Assembly: GCA_016490735.1 (NCBI GenBank)
Contig: JAEMWC010000051.1
Coordinates: forward strand, 1,803,319 to 1,867,318
From: Pachyseris speciosa
Taxonomy: Eukaryota; Cnidaria; Anthozoa; Scleractinia; Pachyseridae
Direction of reading: 5' to 3'
DNA length: 64,000 nucleotides
In this document: positions 13,121 to 27,500 of the stretch, in pieces
Layout of the letters: each line of letters begins with the position of its first letter
How positions within the stretch are numbered: the stretch's first letter is position 1
Program-made: the position numbers and the translations under genes
Notes under the pieces: generated by a model
What the model saw: the letters and a program-made list of their open reading frames with translations, nothing else
What the model was told of the DNA's origin: nothing
Database searches by the model: none

Positions 13121-13337
13121 CTTGTTTATTTACAGTAGAGCCCGCGCGCAGTTCCGCTGATAACTAAAAAGTCGAAAATAGAAAGCGAAGTACCTTCTTG
13201 AGAAAAATCTACAAACGTGGCGAGTACACGTATGTATATGCTTTAATTCAAGTTTCTTTTGCAGTTTTCTTCATAAATACAACAAGATCGGGGCAAAATT
13301 TTCCCAGATATTTTTGAAGCAGAATAGCAGGATCGCA
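13121..13337. promoter_or_regulatory. Shared divergent promoter region of ULK3 and the 13338 gene
   Basis: Only 217 bases separate the two opposed start codons. The stretch is locally richer in G and C than its surroundings (for example cccgcgcgcagttccgc) and has no coding sequence. A bidirectional promoter is inferred from geometry alone; no specific factor site is claimed. Confidence 0.5.
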
Positions 13338-13733
13338 ATGGTGCACGTGAAGGATTCCATCACGGAAACTTGGCGCAAAATTATACAAAACTGTCCTGAA
13401 AGGAAAAGCAAACCATGGGTTGTGTTTCGCAACGGAACTTGCGTAATTCTTATGGAGGGTGCGACTAGCAAGGAAGACGCGGCCACGAAAGCTACTGGGA
13501 TCATTTCCGAGTACGGACCCGTTTATGCTGGAACACCTGCCGGAGATTTTAACATCGTAGAGAATTCAGCCGCAGAGGGAATTATCGTGACTGGCTGGCA
13601 CAACGATGTTTTAAATTTTGTCCACAAGGAAGAAGGAGGGGATAACGCATTAGGAAAAGCGCTGTTTGGAAGAAGTAAGAGAGATCAAGATGGAAGAAAT
13701 CCTGAGGTTTTGCATGTGGAATATCAAGGTTGA
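13338..13733 (+). CDS. Single-exon conserved-looking protein of 131 residues, function unknown
   Basis: An uninterrupted frame runs from ATG at 13338 to TGA at 13731-13733. The frame is open upstream to a TTG at 13314, but the first ATG is the sensible start. The protein begins MVHVKDSITETWRKII, has a PWVVFRNGTCVILM strand-like segment, then small acidic and glycine-rich stretches and a basic tail (GRSKRDQDGRN). There is no signal peptide, membrane helix or motif I recognise. An AATAAA at 13888-13893 fits the polyadenylation signal. Its start lies head to head with ULK3, suggesting a constitutive shared promoter. Codon use and composition look like a real gene rather than a chance frame, but I cannot assign a family. 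Confidence 0.7.
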   Translation: MVHVKDSITETWRKIIQNCPERKSKPWVVFRNGTCVILMEGATSKEDAATKATGIISEYGPVYAGTPAGDFNIVENSAAEGIIVTGWHNDVLNFVHKEEGGDNALGKALFGRSKRDQDGRNPEVLHVEYQG

Positions 13734-14170
13734 ACTGAGCTTGAATTGAATCAACTTAATTTTTCTTCCGTAGAAGATGTGAGCAAAATAATGCCCTAGG
13801 TTGAATTATATGATCTTTTTCTCAGTACTTGTTATATTTTTAGCTGAAAGCTGATGTATTCAATTTAGAATTATAATGTGTACTCCAAATAAAAATATTT
13901 TTAGAACGTCCACCTCCTCCAGCCTGTACTATACCCCAGCTACCCCACCTACCCCACCCCAAGCAACCCGCTTTGTCAAGCTACCCATCATGCTCTACAG
14001 TTGTGAAGCGCACAAGATGGCGGCGTAACAATCGTTGGCCGCAAAACTATGCTTTTTTCTGTTAAAATGGAATGTGCATAGTTTTGCGCTCAAGTCAGAA
14101 AGTTTCTTCACTGCCTGTTTTCTTACTACACTATCAACCAGCTATACATTTCGCCAGTTATTCAATTGAC

Positions 14171-17100
14171 ATGGGGGATCCCAATTTCAAAGGCCTTTTG
14201 CAAATTCACTGCCAAAAAGCGAAGGTGGCACTGCCGCAATACAGTTGTACTCAGAGCATGAAGGACAGTCGCGCATTTTTCCTCGCCAACGTAACTGTTT
14301 TGGGTCAAAATTTCACTGGTGAAGCCGAGTTCAGCAACAAAAAGCAGGCAGAGAAAAGCGCAGCAAAAGTTGCTTTACTCAAACTAGGAATTCTTACTAC
14401 AGATAAGCTGAAGTTTAATCCGTCAGGTGATGATGCAAAAGAATTGTCTCCTGCTGGGGAGTCTAATGGACAAAAGGTAGGTCAAACTTCTATGCAAGAA
14501 AATCCAGTGTTAACAACAACGACAGCAGAAAAATCACACAAAGACAAGCCCACAGCATCACAGTGTTCACCAGAAATGCATGAAAAGGATTCTGCAAAAG
14601 ATCCAGAATTGTCCTCTCCAAAAATTCAGAGATCTTCACCGCCTCGAAATGTGCAGACTCCAACTTTAAGAAAGAATAGCGACTCTGTGTCATTTAAGAA
14701 TATTCTCCAAGAAAGAGCACACAAAATGGGGCTAGCCCTCCCAGAGTATGAAACTACTAAAGAGGTGAGGGGGTTTGTATGCACTGTTACCTTTGATGGC
14801 CGGTGCTTCAGGAGTGACGGGTTTTCACCAGGCAAGAAACTGGCTGAACAAAACGCAGCTTCTTTAGCTCTTGAATTACTGAAATCACACGAAGAAGCAC
14901 ATGGAGAACCATCAATAGTTGGAGACAAGACAATTTTTGATGCCAATGTGTCTTACAAGAATCTTCTTCAAGAAAACTGTCAGCAGAAAGGACACAAACG
15001 ACCAGTGTATTCAACAACTTGGGAAGGTATATATTGGCCTTGGACAATGAGTCTGCATGATTGCTTATATTAAATTTATTTGTCCAGATTTCTGTAAGGA
15101 ATGACCTGGAAACCAAGCTTTTTCCTATTAATAAAATTATTAATTAATAAGAGAGATTGGTTCTCAAGTCCTTCCTCACAGAAATCTGGACAAATGCAGA
15201 CTAATGATTCATCTCAGCCCCATCGGTGATTATTAGCCAAAGTGTTGGGATGAATGTGTAGTCTGACCAACAGGGTATGGTTTTTGGTTAAATACATGTA
15301 GGGTATACAATTTTGCTACAGTTGTATCAGCATCTTGAACAGGGTGTCTTTCTGGGCTAGAAGCCTTGGACAGGGTATGAACATTGACAGTGTGTGGTCT
15401 TCAAAATTGGATTCTATGATGTCAGTTATAAAAAAAATACTTTCTGTGTGTGAAGTGAAAAAGAAGCCTTGGACAGGGTATGAACATTGACAGTGTGTGG
15501 TCTTCAAAATTGGATTCTATGATGTCAGTTATAAAAAAAAATACTTTCTGTGTGTGAAATGAAAAACAAATCAGGATCAGGAAGAGAGGGTTCTTTCCTT
15601 AAACAGGGTATTGAAATGAACAGATTTTGTCTTAAAAAGGGTCAGGGTTTGAAGGCCTCAGCAACACACCCCAACCCCTCCCCCCCCCTCCCCCACCCAA
15701 ACTTCCCTTATGGTATGCAGTATCTGAGTATGTACAAATTTCAACTCTCTTGTACCTGTTACAACAACTATGTGCATTATTATTCTTAAATATTATTATT
15801 AGTTTAGTGTTTCTGGGAAGTCTTTTAACCAATGTCAACTTTTACTGCCCCATTCCAAGGATCTGGATTTTTCAGTGTTGTTCATGTTGGTAACAAGGCT
15901 GCATCTTCCAAGATATCATATATAACCAAGAAGAAAGCAGAACAAATAGCTGCACGGGAAGCACTTTTGTTGATTGGAGTTTCCAATCCAGAAGAACTTT
16001 ACTGTAACAAGGCAGCAAAGAAAAACAAACTGAAAAGAAAATTTGCTCCAATTGCTGGCCATCAGAGAACATCATGGGTGCATTCCAGGGGAAGGCAAGG
16101 ACTACAGTCCAGTGAATGGTAGGGCTTTCTCAAGTTCAATGTTGTCTGGTTCTTTTAAGTGTATTCACCTTACAGCTTCCATGAAAGTAGTCGGCAGTTT
16201 TCTTTATCAATGCCTTCCCCTTGATTGTGTGCATCTTGTTGGATATGAAGTCCTGAGAAAGCAATACATGTACATGCAAGTTTTGAAAACATTGCAGTTA
16301 TCCAAGACATGAATAATTCTGTTATTAAATGTATAACTCTTAATACCCTGCAAGCAGCTGGTTTCTCCTACGTTTCCCAAGGGAGAAACCACTGTGAACG
16401 ACCGTTCGTTTCTTTGAGTGAGCTGCCATCCAGCACCAAGAATGAATAAATTAAATTTGAACCAGTAAAACAAGTTAGTAAACTTGTTTGGCAACTGCTG
16501 TGTTTGAGTGAGCCTGCTGTGCCAGTTGTGATCAAAATTCTGCCTCTAATGCTTCCAACACAGTTCTTTTATTTTTGGTGATGGTCAATCGCCTAAAGCA
16601 GCTTTTGCAACCCTGACTGTCATTTTCGCCCAACTGAAATTGTATTGTTGTTTCCAGAACTGTGTTTAACGATTTCAAAAATCCTGCACGCAAGAGGGCG
16701 TAACAGCTTTCATTAGGCTTAAGACTTACACCCCAAACTAGACAATACTTTGACGTAGTTCTAGACCATGCTTTTGTCAGCATTTTTGGGGATAAATTCA
16801 TATTTGCATTTATTTAACACGCTTTGGAGAGCCCACGGGAGTTGTACAAATACTCATACTTTCAGCCAAGCACACGTTAAAAAGTTTTCCCGAGAAATAA
16901 GAGAAAGTGATGTCAATATATCACATGGAGCGTGACGTACTTCGTGCTTGCTCGATGGAAAATCAAATGGTTGCTCGCAGTGGTTTCTATCTCAAGAAGC
17001 TTAGGAGAAACCAACTGCTCGCAGGGTAAACTCTTGACCCTTTTGTTCCCAAGAATGCAAGGAGCACTGTATAGAGGTACTAGAGATGCAAAAGAACCAG

Positions 17101-20100
17101 TAAAATTAATCCAGGATATTTGTGTTACAGCTGTAGATGCAATGGGCATTGCTAACTGAAACCTGTCTACCTTTAATTTGGCTGAGACTTGAGTATCAAA
17201 GTTCAAGTTAACCTGTGGAAGATGCACTTTCAGCTGTCAGTTGATTATTTTCTTCCTTTTATTCAATAACAGGGGAGAAGTGGATTACTTCTGGGAACAA
17301 GCTACTGGTAAAAGGCAGAAATTGGATCCAAGTGAATCTCGTGAGATAAGTAGGACAAGGCTTGGAGCAAGAACATTTGGCAATCCTTTAGATCATAGTC
17401 GAGACTTGACAGTTGGTGAAATCTGGAAGGAGAAGAAAAACATTGCCATTGTTGGAGATGCAGAGGGTTCATTTATCTTATATTGCACAAGAATTGCAGG
17501 AACTTGCAACATTTTCAACACTCGCACAATGTCACTTGTTCTTCTTGAACCTGGTAAGACCCTCATGATGATTTAGTTTAGATCACAGAGTTGGCTTAAA
17601 TCCTTTCCTGTGACATTTCAGTTGTTGGGTATGGATAGCCAGAAACTTTCAGCCAAATTTCATCTAATAGTAACAAAAGCTCAACAAACTATCTATTCTT
17701 TATGCTCTTAACATAAATTAGTCTATAATTCAATAATTTATTGAAATGAATTTGAAATTTGGCCAACAAATGCACATACAGTGTAGTGCAGAAATAAGCA
17801 TCCTATGCACACACAAAGGGCATGCACATTTTTGTGTGTATATGCATCTTAAAAATGTGCATGTTGACATGCGTATTTGATGCACATGTTTGCTTTTGTT
17901 ATTCATTCTTATACCTTGGCTTTGTGGTTCATTGTTCTGCAAAACAAAATAAATAAACTTGTTACTTATATAGCGCAAAATTCATTAAAATATATGATCT
18001 AATGCGCAAAATACAAGCTACCATCACACAACACTAAACAAATTGAATATTTAAAATCCAGCCGTCAAAACGCCAGAACATTCGATGAAGAGATCACCAA
18101 TTAGTACTTGATTATTTGCTGTGGAAATCAAATTTTCTTTCATCTTATTTACTTCGCTCATTACTGCGAAAACGGAAAAAGTGACGAACCCTGTGAAAGG
18201 CAACTGAAGAAACTGCGAAAATACAACTAAAAATTTCTGTTAAATATTCCACTTGCTTTGCCATTCACTACTACTGAATACTGACCAGAGTTTGACCGGT
18301 TAGTTTGATGAACTTGCCAAGATGGTGGGCAAAATCGGAGGTTTGACCGTAACTTATAAACATTGTTAACATTAGTTCTGACGGTTTCGTAACAACACTG
18401 CCATCACAATTTGCTACATTCATTTTGCAGTAGTTGTTTTGGAATGTAACTCGGTTGCCAATACATTGCTTTTTGCACTCAGCCCTTCAATTGAAGGGCT
18501 GAGGGCATAAACTGCCTATGTGTAATTTTCGGCCGTTTTTTTAGTTCGCTTGGATTTGTCCAAATTTTTGCATGTGAACTGCATTTTGATTCAAAAACAT
18601 TGTCCCGTATTTTTTTTCACCGATTTCGTTTTCGTTTTCGAGAAATAACGTATGCAAAAAAAACACCTAAAACTACACATAGAACAGATCTCCATTTAAA
18701 TCTGTACTTCTCCATTTAAATTTGTACTTTTGAATGTTATCATTTTTCACGGGACATTCCGCTTGTAAACCAATCAGAAGGGTCTATTTTCATTGCGGTT
18801 TCCTCGGCGGAATGATTCCGCCTTTCGACCAATCAGCAAACTGTTTACAGATACGATATCAACCACAGACGGAACAGTCCGTAAGTTAACCAATGACAAG
18901 AGGTGTATCTGATCTATTTCAATCAACATGTCGTCTCTTGTTTATCTTGAGCACAGCTCCAACCTACGGGAAAACAGCCCAACCAGGGAATTGTTCGTGA
19001 TCTTAATATTTTACAACGGGATTTGTAATTTGTCCATTTCCATCCACACCGTCGAAATGTGTTCTTGTTTATAAACACAAATTGCAAATATTCGTGTCAT
19101 TGACAAGTATTGTCTAGTATGTTAGCAATGTGGTGGTGCGAAAGAATAGTTAATTCTATTTCGTTAAGCAAATGCAACGAAGGTTTCGCGATGTTTCATC
19201 AAACGAAGATGCTTTCTTCTGAATATTCCGCTTTTCACCCGAAACATTCCACTGTTGCCAATTAAAACTTTCTCATTAAGAGCGATTTACATAATAATCA
19301 TGTGTTCCTGACCAGTGTCATTGAGCTCAAGTTTCATCTATAATTTTCTAAATTTCCAAGTTTCCTCTTCGTCTTGTGAGCGTTTTGACAACACTGTTCT
19401 CTGTACGAGAAGTACTCTTAATTTTTGTATATTTTCATTGAGGTTTCCTCGGCCGAATGATTCCGCCTTTCGACCAATCAGCGATCTATTTACAGATACG
19501 ATATCAACCACAGACGGAACAGTCCGTAAGTTAACCAATGACAAGAGGTGTATCTTATCTATTTCCATCAACATGTCGTCTCGTGTTTACTTGAGCACTG
19601 CTCCAACCTACGGGAAAACAGAGCACGGCGAATTTCCTACTTCCTGATAAAATATCAAAGTCAGCCGCGATCTTTTCGTACACCGCGTTATCGGGTCTTA
19701 TTTTTGTTCAATTCAATGCAAGCCGTAGAATTTTCGTCTTTAATTTTTTGGAACTAATATTAAACTCAAATTGCAATTAATTAATCTCGTTTGCACTGTC
19801 TGTTATGTTCACTAACCTAACTTTCGACGTCTGCGTTGGCCGAGGCTAAGTACGCAAAGAGGGTTACATGATATTAAATCAAAGGCAGTGAGTTTCATCT
19901 TCATTGCCACCCGAAACATTCCGCTATTTAGCCAATAAAAACTCTCTCATGGACAGCAAATTACATATTTCGTAGACACATCAAGTGTTAATTTCCGATG
20001 ACCAGGTCAGGGAAGGTCAAACAGCTCAAATGTCTCAAATCTTCCTGTGTGTGTGTGCGTGTGATTATTGCCAACAACCCAGAGTGCGCTGGAGACAAAA

Positions 20101-23100
20101 CATCATAAATACTATGCTTTGAGTGCGCTGGAGACAAAAATCATAAAAACTATGCTTAACCAGGATAGTTTTTACTTACCCGAGTCACTTTTCCTGCCTT
20201 TTTTACCACAAGCTTCTGCTCGTTTGAAGTCAGCAAGCTTCCTTTGCGTCGATGTCATTCTTCCGCTTCTCGGCTGCGTTTGCGAGCTGGATGTGTTTCA
20301 ACAGTTTAATACTTCGGTTTCACGTCCAGCAGTTTGCTGTGATTTTTCTCTTCGAGTTCATTTGCTGCTTAAACTACACGCATCGATAGTCGCAAACTGA
20401 CGTTAACCTTTTAGTGCAATATGATCAACTTTAGATGGAGACGTTCACATTCAACGTTCGCGGGGGCCACAGCATGTTTCTGCTATTCGCGCTGGCGCGA
20501 AATGTTTGACAGCAAATCATTCAGATAGTCATGTAACATGATATTTTATTGACAACAAGTTGTAAAAACAGCCTGGTAGAGAGTACAAAATCTTAATAGA
20601 TTTATACATTCCGACAATGACATGGGGAAACTCCTTAAAGTGGGCAAAGTTAGATCCGGCTCTGTTGATGAGGAGTACCGTAAAAACTCGTGTATAAGCC
20701 GCACTTTTTTACCGAAATATTGGGCTCAAAATCGTGGGTGCGGCTTATATACGACACCATTGCTTTCAGAGGGAGTAAACTGTCTTCTATAAGGGGTCAC
20801 AAATACTGAAATAGCACCCCAAACCTTCAGTGAATAAAGATTAAACACATTGCTTTCGGTAGAAATGATGACTTCTACAGGAGCCGTTTGTATCTTCAGG
20901 TTCAAAAGCTGAATCTTGCTCGCCAGTCGTTCTACATTCTAACTGGCATGGAATCTCCATATTTCCACAAAAGATTTTTAGAATGTCGTCTTCGACCGAT
21001 ATCACTTCGATCTCTCCACCACGCGAGAGAAAATACCATGCTATTCGGGGAAACTCATGAGGCAAATGGCCGACCGTTTTGTTGCCTTTCATTACTTGCA
21101 TGGTGCGCTTATCCTTGGGGTTGTTAAACTCTCGTTTAGCGACAGGTTTTCCTCCGACCGATGTCTTCCGTACGTCTTTATAAACACTATCCACCCGACA
21201 CAGCTGATGCGAAAACGAACCTTTCCGTTGTTTGCTACTCTGGTGTCCAGACTTCCCTCTGTAAATGTCTGTGTGGTTACTAAGCAAACGTTTTGAATCA
21301 TTCTCCTGCTCTTTATTTTTGTTCAAATTTTAACTGTGGGCTTTAACAATGAAGATAACCATTATCAGTCCCAGGAATTATGGAAATCGATAAATGATAA
21401 GCTTGTAAATGGGTATTTTGAGAGTTGTTTCATGTCTTAAGGTCGCTGCAAATACACAGCATTAGATTTCGGCAAGTTTATCGCGAACAACTGCAAAGAG
21501 ACGAACAACTTTTTTGCCAGAGTGATTTTTTCAAGTTCTTATTTTTTTCTCAAAATCATGCTTGAAATTTGGGGCTGCGGCTTATCTACGAGTGCGGCCT
21601 ATACACGAGTTTTTACGGTAATTTGTACTTTTCGATTTCTCGAGCGAGTGCAGACAAGGCAGCGGAGTGTCTGTCTTCAGCCTCTATCAAAAACTTAACT
21701 ACGCACAATAACTGTAGTGTTGTAGTGTTGATTGTCTTATTGACGTGCAATATTAACTTTACAACGCTTCGTCCCGAACGGTTTTAAACATTAATTTCGG
21801 ATTTGGTTAGAGTTCCGGCCCCTGCCTTTGTCCAGCGCTATTAAAGGATCCGGGATCCAGGCGTGCCATATATTGAAATCCGCGACAACGAGATGTTATG
21901 AACAAAAGTGGAAGCTTCATATTAGAAAATTGCATTCAATTTGCTTTAAATTAGTAACATTAGAGTATACGAGTACACGTGTCCTAGTCGATTTTTTTTT
22001 TCGAGATTGTTCAATACGAAAATAAATCTGCAAGTCTGTATCCATTTTGCATTTGTCGTACACTAGTTTTTAAGGCGAACGCTTTATCGCAGGCTTTCGC
22101 GCACACTGCCAAAACATAAGTTATTCAGTGATTAGTTAGCGTCTTTCAAAATTCGCTTGTCTTTGGTCTTCATATTTTTTGGCGTTCCTTTTCTTTGGAC
22201 CGGCTTCTTTCCTCTGCTTGTTTGTTTTGCTTCCTTTACCAGTTAAACCTAAGAACGGAGCACAGGTTGGCTGTCTCATTTCATTACCATAAAGGGGGAG
22301 AAAGTATAAACATATATACCTAACGAATCTTCATTCCTGCACTGAGTAATCCTAACAGAGAAGTTTCCACTTACCGGTTGGAAGTTTTCTTTCTTTTCTA
22401 TCAGTCGTAGCAGTTTATCGTTTCTTTCAATGTAATCGCTATCATCTTCCTGTTGGTCAGGTTCTGGTTCGCTGTACTTAAAGTCCATAAGGTCGAACGT
22501 ATGCCCCGCCTTTTTGTAGTCGTCCATGGTTAGCGAATCCCACAGTTCAATTTTCTTTTCCTCCTCTTCAATCATCTCTTCCCACCATTCACGCTCTTTC
22601 ATGGACATTCGAATTTTCAGTTTTTCGATTGACTCTTTCATCACCTTAACAGTTGCAAGTTACAGCTTTTCAATTTGGCGCTCTACTGCCACGTGGTTGC
22701 CAGATGCATCATTAGGATTGGCCTACAGACGTACTATTTCGTAAATGAGCATATAGTCTTCTTTCCTTTTCACAATGAACCGAATACATTAAAATAATTA
22801 TTTCTGTAATTATTTTCCAAACGATGGCGCTAATTTAATTATAAAACCTTAACAATGTGCCTTGACCCCATTTCTCAGAGATTCCCACAGATCAGACAAA
22901 ATCAAAGTGGCTATGAGCCACTGAACTCCGATTAAATGGTTTGATTCACGATTGTTAGCAGACATTACTGAAAGCTCCGTAAGGGAGCCGAAGGCACTAG
23001 AAAATGTTCAAAGGCGAGCGGTTGCTACTCTTCACCGTTAGTCGTTTGTAGTACTTAGATGAAATTTGCTATTTCATTCGGTCGTTTTCATTATCGCAAT

Positions 23101-24491
23101 ATTGGTTGTAGAGTCCCGTGCCATAAGCGGTTTAAGCGGAGTGTATGCCGTGGGAAGAGGATGCACAATACATCTTCAGTGAAACTGGAATCGAAGGAGC
23201 GATCGTGTGAAGGAGTGAAATCAGCTTCATACCTGCGACTGCTCACACCGAGTTAAAAAGGTTAATAAACAGCTCGAACAGCCTTATCTCACTATAATAT
23301 ACGAACAAAGGGTTTCTACAATGCGTAAATTTTTTTTAATGCTGATATCTGCCCAGATCACTGGTATCTAGAAGTTTTGAGGTTTAATCACTTCTCTGAC
23401 TTCAGGTTTTAGAAACACAATAACGGAAAGTGCAAAACAGAAAGGTTACATCCGTTGAAGTAAGGGAATATATCCTCCGTTACTGGAGAGGGTTACCGCT
23501 ATCGAACACAATTAAAGAACTAACAGCTCGTCATAAGAGATTTTGAACACATCATGAATCTCCCACAGGTAACAAAGTTAACTGAGCAACGGGAGAATGT
23601 ACGCCAAATATATGTTGGTGTAGTATATCTATTATGAGTGGCTCCTTTGATCGTCCCTTGAAGGTGGCGTATGTGACCAGGAGGTGAACTCACGTCATTA
23701 ATGCATTACCCAATTTGAATTTCGTGTCTTTTCCTTCAAGTATGCTCTGAATTGCAAATATGAACGCTCAGCGCGCGAAGGTAAGTGAAACGTGAGCTTA
23801 AGTATACTTTGGTTTCTAAAAATAACTAAATAATTTAGTTGTTTACTTCAACAAGTATAGCCTCCGTTACCGAGAAGGGTTACCAATTACCGCTCTTCGG
23901 GAAATTGATGCACCGTCAAATATAATAGACAATACGTCATAAGATACAGAACAAGCGCTTTTCTAAATTTTGGCCATAACTACCATCTTCATCAAATTTA
24001 CTAGGGAATATTTGTCGATCGTGGGGCCTATAGTGTATGTTGTCCTTGGCTACCTTAACTGCTCATTTGTGTTAATGTTTTCTCAAGAGTCCTTCCACCT
24101 TCCTCTAGTAAGGAGGGGGGAGGGGAGGGGAAAACTGTTAATAAGGGGAATTGTCACAATCTTCCCAAGAGTGTGATTTTGTCGACGATTGTAACTCGTG
24201 TACCGTCCAGTTTCCAAAAAGAATCATGTCAGATCAGTTAATAACGGTAAGGCAGGTTAATTGCTCCTACAAATACCTGGCCATGGTCTAAGAACTCTTT
24301 ATAATCGGCGTTCAAACATGAAAGAGGTACTTTTTTCTTCGGTTTGAGGTTCATGTATTTTATCATCATGCAGCTTACATTCTCAGACGATCAAGTGGCT
24401 TCCTTCTTGGAAGAAATGGGAGCCTATCTGGAAGGGCAATTGGCCCAAGTAGATGCTGTAAGTAAAGGTCTCTTGGTCAACTAGAATGTAA

Positions 24492-24539
<48 letters not shown>

Positions 24540-27500
24540 TCGCGCGGTTGTGGAGAGCGTGGTTGAGTTCTCCGCTCTGAAACGCATTACTGTTAACAGG
24601 GGCACCCAACGAGCCAAACCAGCCAAAAGCTGTAGAAAGGCATTTTTAAGTACGTTATGGTGTTTGAAATCTGTTTATAGTGATGTTTTGATTAGCTAGA
24701 AAACTTTGATCTGTTCGGATTCCCTAGCTGAAATGTTAATTGCCCGAAAATTTTAGGGAACAAAATCTTTCTTTGAGAAAATACTAGCTGAAATGAAATT
24801 TCTAGGGAACATTTTTTTCTTTCCGAAAATGCTAGCTGACATTTTTTACTGCCAAAAACAGCAATAACGACCTTTCCGAAAACCTCAGGGGTTGTGATTG
24901 CCACATTACGAATCTTTTAGGCCACGTTTTACTCACGAAAATCCGAGTGCACTCTTTAATCGACGCCGAAAGCCTTAGGCGAACTACCCTCCACCGAACA
25001 GATATCTACCGAAACTTGTCGTTGGGTGCCCGGGTGTTAAGCTAACGCTCTTGGTAATGTGTATAATCAATGGACTAAACCTGTTCCATTTTGGACCTAC
25101 ATTCAGGCCAGCCCACAGATGGATTACTTTACCAGATGGTAAGTATAGTGGTTAGCCAATTCTAATTTCTCTGTAAAACTATAGTTTCATCCAGTTTGTT
25201 ATTGTTAGTTACTGAGTGGTATATGATCTGTCAACTTTTAAGGGACTGCATGGTGTTCACGGCAGTGAAGTTCCTAAAAGAACAGCCCGCCGTACAGAAC
25301 ATTTTGAATGCCAACCAGGCATCCACTACAAACAACTCTGAAACCTCTGAGCTGTTTGTAACTAGTACCACAGATATCTTTCCATTTCATTACTTGTGTC
25401 TACCCTTGAGCGCAAACACATTGCAGACGCCGCATAATTACCAATTAAAATCGTTTTATCATTTCATCTGAAATCCACAATGTACTGAATGTTTTATTTA
25501 TGCTTTTATGGCAGATGCAGATTAAGTATAAAGAGAGGAAGTGAAGAGCGGGCTTAGAAACATACGTCTAAAATTAATAAAGTTTTCACCTTACTACTCT
25601 CCAGGCTCATCATTGCTATCAATTTTATCCGACACATATAAGTTTTTTAGTGTCGCTTCAAGTTTAACATGTTTGTTGTCTTTCCTACATAATGTCTATG
25701 TACACAGTTAGTATAACCAGCCCCACCCCAAATGATGAAGCATTATGTGAAATATCAGAGTTAATTAGCTTCTATCTATCTTCAATAGTTTTTTTTCTCT
25801 GGCCAAGACGTCACAAGCCGCTTTCAATTAATTAAACCGAAATGTATTTTCGTGACGCATTACTTCAAGAATCGCCTCGTTAAAATATTTCACTATCACG
25901 ACAAACAGCGGCACCAAAGTAACGATATTTCCGAATGTCAAACTGCTGATTATATTACGCAGGGGGGCAAGTCCTTGCCTAAAGAAGACTGGTCGAAGTG
26001 TTTTTAAAATTGTTAGTCTTGCTATCAACAAGTTTGAGAGTTATACATTAGAAACCAAACGAGAGATAAGAATATGTGTTCCTGAACCTATATCATCTAG
26101 AAATCAGGTGTATTGTTGAAACCTACGCTTGTTACAATTTTGAAATTACTGGCATTATTTCCATGGAATGAAACTTATTAGCACCGCTTCCGAAACACGC
26201 GCGCCGTAAAATCATGCAACTCCTCACCTCTCCCCTCCAAAGAAAACAAAGTTTAGTCTTACCTTAACAATGATTAATAATATTACATATTCAGACTTTG
26301 CCATTTTTTTTCTTAAACCAGAAAGAAATTTAATTCGGATAACGTTATTTTATAAAATACCTTAGCTATGTCCAAACTGGGGCTGTCGTAAAGACCGGTT
26401 GTGAATAAAATGTCATGCATGTTACATGACTATGCATTTGTTGTCATACATGTCGCGGCAGCGTGCCGTGTAGCCCTGTGAGCGTTGAAGATGAACGTCT
26501 CCATCGAAACTGCACTGTGAAAGTTAATCATATTGCACTAAAAGGTTAATGACAGTTTGCGACTATCAATAAGTGCAGTTCAAGCAGAAAATGAACTCGA
26601 AGGGCGGAAAATTCACAGCAACCTGCTGGACGTGCAAACCGAAACCAGCTTGCAAACGCAGCCGAGATGCGAAAGAATGACATCAACGCAAAGGAAGCTT
26701 GTTGACTTCAAACGAGCAGAAGCTTGTGGTAGAAAAGGCAGGAAAAGTGACTCGGGTAAGTAAAAACTATCCTGGTTAAGCATAGTTTTTATGATATTTT
26801 TGTCTCCAGCGTACTCTGGGTTGTTGGCAATAATCACACGCACACACACACACACACAAAGGGAGATCTGAGACATTTGAGCTGTTTGACCTTCCCTGAC
26901 CTGGTCATCGGAAATTAACACTTGATGTGTCTACGAAATATGTGAATTGCTGTCCATGAGAGAGTTTGAATTAGCTAAATAGCGGAATGTTTCGGGTGGC
27001 AATGAAGATGAAAGTCACTGCCTTTGATTAAAATAATGTAACCCTCTTTGCGTACTTAGCCTCGGCCAACGCAGACGTCGAAAGTTAGGTTAGTGAACAT
27101 AACAGACAGTGCAAGCAAACGAAATGAATTAATTGCAATTTGAGTTTAATACTTGTTCCAAAAAATTAAAGACGGAAATTCTACGACTTGCACTGAATTG
27201 AACAAAAATAAGACCCAATAACGCGATGTACGAAAAGATCGCGGCGGACTTTGATATTTTATCGTGCTTTGTTTTCCCGTACTTTGGAGCTCTGCTCAAC
27301 ATAAACACGAGATGACATGTTGATTGAAATAGATAAGATACACCTGTTGTTATTGGTGAACTTACGGACTGTTCCGTCTGTAGTTGATATCCTATCTGTC
27401 AATAGTTCGCTGATTGGTCGAAAGGCGGAATCATTCTACTGAGGAAGCCGAGGAAGAACAGTGTGGTCAAAACGCTCACAAGACGAAGAGGAAACTTGGA

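Noticed and set aside
19315..20400. Several 70-110 codon frames
   Set aside because: They fall in the long inverted repeat arm and mirror frames in the other arm; no coding features.
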